From Alcaligenaceae bacterium (lineage in GTDB: Bacteria > Pseudomonadota > Gammaproteobacteria > Burkholderiales > Burkholderiaceae), in assembly GCA_947372575.1 (NCBI GenBank), contig CANBUF010000056.1:1-8979 (forward strand): a stretch of 8,979 bases of DNA, read 5' to 3'. Both the position numbers and the translations under genes were made by a program. Shown here piece after piece: positions 6,825 to 8,979 of the stretch (position 1 is the stretch's first letter; every line of letters begins with the position of its first letter). The notes beneath the pieces were generated by a model, which did no database searches, was not told the origin of the DNA, and saw only the letters and a program-made list of their open reading frames with translations.

Positions 6825-7631
6825 TCATTGCTCCAATGGATTGCCCATGGCTGCATTGGCTTCTTCGGCTTTTGCAGGACCTCGTAAAAAGCGCGCAACC
6901 GCAACGGCAATGAGAACGCCAATTATAGATCCACAGGGGTAGACCCAGTACGTAGAGAAATCTCCGCGAGCGAAGTCCGGTCCGAAGGCTCTTGCGGGAT
7001 TAAAGGCGGCACCATCGAATGGTCCGCCCATCGTGCCCATTGCCATCACATACGCACCCACAGCCAGAGGAACAGAACTGCCATCGAGCTTGGGCCCATT
7101 GGTCATGCCTAGTATCAACAAGACCATACCGAAGGTGAGAATCGCCTCAAGGGCGACTGCCTGATGGAGCATGCCTGGCTGAGGGATGGTTGCCGCCAGA
7201 TTGCCACCCGAACCAAAAAGTAATGCGGCAAGGCATGATCCTGCTGCTGCGCCGATTAACTGAACAACAATATAGCAAAGCGTCATAGGAATACCTATGT
7301 CGCCGCGCAACGCAAAACCAATTGTCATGGCCGGATTGAAATGGGAAGAAATATCCCCAAGAAAATATACGGCGGCAACTAACCACAATGCAGCAACCGC
7401 AGAGAGGATGAAAGCGAATTGATAAGGCGCTAGATCCCCTCCGCCATAACCAGCAAGAATGGCTGCGCCACCAGACAAGACAAACGTTAGACCTGACGTT
7501 CCAATAAACTCAGAGACGAGTCTCCTCGCCCGGTGATCATCGCTTTGCCAGTCGGCAGAAAACCGATTGCCAACTTGTAGTCGCAGGGCTTGCTGTCCAC
7601 TGAGGTCGCGTTGAAGGTTCGTGTTCGGCAT
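6825..7631 (-). CDS. MIP/aquaporin-family channel
   Basis: This 268-residue inner-membrane protein is a major intrinsic protein that passes water or small neutral solutes. It has two half-repeats with NPA boxes at 99-101 and 211-213, six hydrophobic helices from about residue 37 to 248, and the filter Arg214 right after the second NPA. The sequence G199-T-M-G-G-P before the second NPA and F-G-P-D after it resemble GlpF more than AqpZ. By hand alignment the filter residues are A80, G199, A208 and R214, smaller than in GlpF (Trp, Gly, Phe, Arg) or AqpZ (Phe, His, Thr, Arg), suggesting a wide pore. A polar N-terminal tail of about 35 residues precedes helix 1. The start has GGAG at a 5-nt spacing and lies 11 nt after fumC, so the two are probably co-transcribed. 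The transported solute is unknown. Confidence 0.93.
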   Translation of the reverse strand: MPNTNLQRDLSGQQALRLQVGNRFSADWQSDDHRARRLVSEFIGTSGLTFVLSGGAAILAGYGGGDLAPYQFAFILSAVAALWLVAAVYFLGDISSHFNPAMTIGFALRGDIGIPMTLCYIVVQLIGAAAGSCLAALLFGSGGNLAATIPQPGMLHQAVALEAILTFGMVLLILGMTNGPKLDGSSVPLAVGAYVMAMGTMGGPFDGAAFNPARAFGPDFARGDFSTYWVYPCGSIIGVLIAVAVARFLRGPAKAEEANAAMGNPLEQ

Positions 7632-7636
7632 CAGGG

Positions 7637-7640
7637 CTCC
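7637..7640 (-). promoter_or_regulatory. Ribosome binding site of the MIP channel gene
   Basis: On the minus strand GGAG stands 5 nt (CCCTG) before the ATG at 7631, within the 11-nt gap after the fumC stop. It fixes the start of the channel gene and allows efficient translation from a shared fumC message. Confidence 0.7.
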
Positions 7641-7642
7641 AA

Positions 7643-8979
7643 TTATTTGTTTGGAGTCGGAACGTCTGCAGACCCTGGTTTTGTCATGTTAATTGGGATC
7701 ACAACACGATCATACAAAGCTTCGTCCACACCATTAGCAAGCGCAGCTTGCTTAAGCGTTGAGTTGTGATTAATGGCGTAATGGGCGATGTCAGAAGCCT
7801 TGTCATAACCAATGACAGGGGAGAGCGCCGTCACCATCATCACTGAATTGTCAATGTTGGATTTGAGCTGGGCCTCGTTGACGACCGCACCTTCAATCAT
7901 GAACTCGCGGAAATGATCGCACATGTCAGCCATGATCAGCGCGGAGTGCAGGTAGTTACTAATGATAATGGGGCGGAAGGCGTTGAGTTCGAAATTGCCT
8001 TCGGCTCCGCCCATCTGGACTGCAACGTCTGAGCCCATGATTTGGATACAGACCATCAGCATTGCTTCAGCTTGCGTCGGATTAACCTTGCCTGGCATGA
8101 GTGAGGAGCCTGGCTCATTCGATGGGAATGTCATTTCCATCAATCCCGTGCGCGGTCCCGAGCCGAGCCAGCGCATATCATTAGCAATCTTGAACAGCGA
8201 AACTGCAGCAGATTTTAAGGCGGCGTGGGCGCGAACCATACGGTCAAGTGTGCCCTGAGCGGTAAACTTGTTATCTGCAGTCTTGATTGCAAAGCCTGTC
8301 AGTTGCGAAAGCTCCGCAGCCACTTCATCTCCAAAGCCAACGGGTGAATTCAGCCCCGTACCAACTGCTGTTCCTCCCATTGCGACCTGAAGCAGGCCTT
8401 GCGTCGCATATTCGACATCTGCAATTGCATCAGAAACGGCACCAACATAGCCTGACCACTCTTGCCCAACGGTCAGTGGTGTCGCGTCTTCGAGGTGGGT
8501 ACGCCCAATTTTGACAATGTTTGCCCATAGTTTTGATTTGGCATCGAGCGCATCACGGAGCCGCTTGAGCGCAGGAATCGTTTTCTCTGTCGCCATTTTG
8601 TAGGCGGCAATATGCATTGCAGTGGGGAACGTGTCGTTGCTCGACTGGCCCATATTCACGTGGTCATTCGGGTGAATCGGCTCCTGTGCGCCCAGCGTGC
8701 CGCCAACAAGCTGAATGCAACGGTTAGAGATCACCTCGTTGACATTCATATTTGATTGCGTGCCGGAGCCCGTTTGCCAGACATACAGCGGGAATTCATT
8801 GTCCAGTTTGCCAGTGATGACTTCGTCCGCGACTTTCTGAATCAGCTGACCTTTCCAGGCAGGCAGGCGTCCGGCTTTGGTATTGACCAGCGCTGCGGCC
8901 TTCTTGACGTAGCCATAGGCGTGGTAGACCTCTTTAGGCATCTTGTCATGGCCAATATTGAAATGAATCAGGCTGCGCT
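7643..8979 (-). CDS. fumC: Fumarate hydratase class II, 5' end outside window
   Basis: The frame is open to the right edge, reading RSLIHFNIG before the first internal ATG at 8941, so the true start lies outside and 445 codons plus two bases are seen here. Class II fumarase is an oxygen-stable, iron-free tetramer that interconverts fumarate and malate in the TCA cycle. Visible signatures are TGSGTQSNMN (about 8750-8783), HVNMGQSSNDTFPTA (about 8620-8665), GRTHLEDATPL with the active-site His (about 8478-8510), and the superfamily signature GSSLMPGKVNP with the catalytic-loop Ser (8078-8110). The C-terminal domain has IGYDKASDIA and NSTLKQAAL as expected, and ends in a Pro-rich tail instead of stopping soon after the usual end. 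Nothing appears broken. The MIP channel gene follows at 11 nt. Confidence 0.97.
   Translation of the reverse strand, partial: RSLIHFNIGHDKMPKEVYHAYGYVKKAAALVNTKAGRLPAWKGQLIQKVADEVITGKLDNEFPLYVWQTGSGTQSNMNVNEVISNRCIQLVGGTLGAQEPIHPNDHVNMGQSSNDTFPTAMHIAAYKMATEKTIPALKRLRDALDAKSKLWANIVKIGRTHLEDATPLTVGQEWSGYVGAVSDAIADVEYATQGLLQVAMGGTAVGTGLNSPVGFGDEVAAELSQLTGFAIKTADNKFTAQGTLDRMVRAHAALKSAAVSLFKIANDMRWLGSGPRTGLMEMTFPSNEPGSSLMPGKVNPTQAEAMLMVCIQIMGSDVAVQMGGAEGNFELNAFRPIIISNYLHSALIMADMCDHFREFMIEGAVVNEAQLKSNIDNSVMMVTALSPVIGYDKASDIAHYAINHNSTLKQAALANGVDEALYDRVVIPINMTKPGSADVPTPNK

Noticed and set aside
7643..8941. fumC starting at the ATG at 8941
   Set aside because: The frame continues upstream with RSLIHFNIG, which matches the conserved fumarase N-terminal region, so this ATG is an internal Met and the gene is cut by the window edge.
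1..8979. Mobile element, defence island or CRISPR array
   Set aside because: No transposase, integrase, nuclease, toxin-antitoxin pair, tandem repeat array or sharp base-composition shift is visible; all ten genes are housekeeping, transport or envelope types.

Overview
The window looks like an ordinary chromosomal stretch of a Gram-negative proteobacterium. Signs of this are an outer-membrane beta-barrel precursor ending in Phe, a Tat-exported patatin-like enzyme, a periplasmic alpha-carbonic anhydrase, a cytochrome b561, a class II fumarase and a Tag glycosylase whose key residues sit at the same numbers as in E. coli. Base composition is moderate (close to half G+C by eye) and even across the window. 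A beta- or gammaproteobacterium is most likely. I lean towards a Burkholderiales-like lineage, but this is an impression, not a measurement. I see no rRNA, tRNA, IS element, phage gene, CRISPR array or origin. The longest gene-free gaps are about 70 to 180 bases.

Layout: ten genes, nine on the minus strand. Read in the minus direction from the right edge: fumC (5' end outside the window), a MIP/aquaporin-family channel 11 nt downstream, an outer-membrane beta-barrel protein whose longest in-frame ATG overlaps the channel stop as ATGA, then a fosmidomycin-resistance-like MFS transporter and a patatin-like hydrolase with a twin-arginine signal. The gaps in this series are 79 nt or less, so it could be one long transcript or two. 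tag is the only plus-strand gene; it converges with the patatin gene and diverges from a DUF4239 membrane-protein gene. The left third holds the DUF4239 gene, then alpha-carbonic anhydrase, cytochrome b561 and a secreted cupin protein that runs off the left edge. The b561 and cupin genes are separated by one base.

How they may work together: the left cluster encodes exported or membrane proteins (CO2 hydration, quinol/heme electron transfer, a small cupin of unknown role). The right cluster pairs a TCA-cycle enzyme with a channel, a porin-like protein and an exporter. These links rest on gene order alone. No new multi-gene system is evident. The most interesting points are within single proteins: a MIP channel with an apparently wide, GlpF-like but smaller-residue selectivity filter, a cupin that has lost two of four usual metal ligands, an alpha-carbonic anhydrase with altered second-shell residues, and a Tat-exported patatin with an unusual oxyanion loop.
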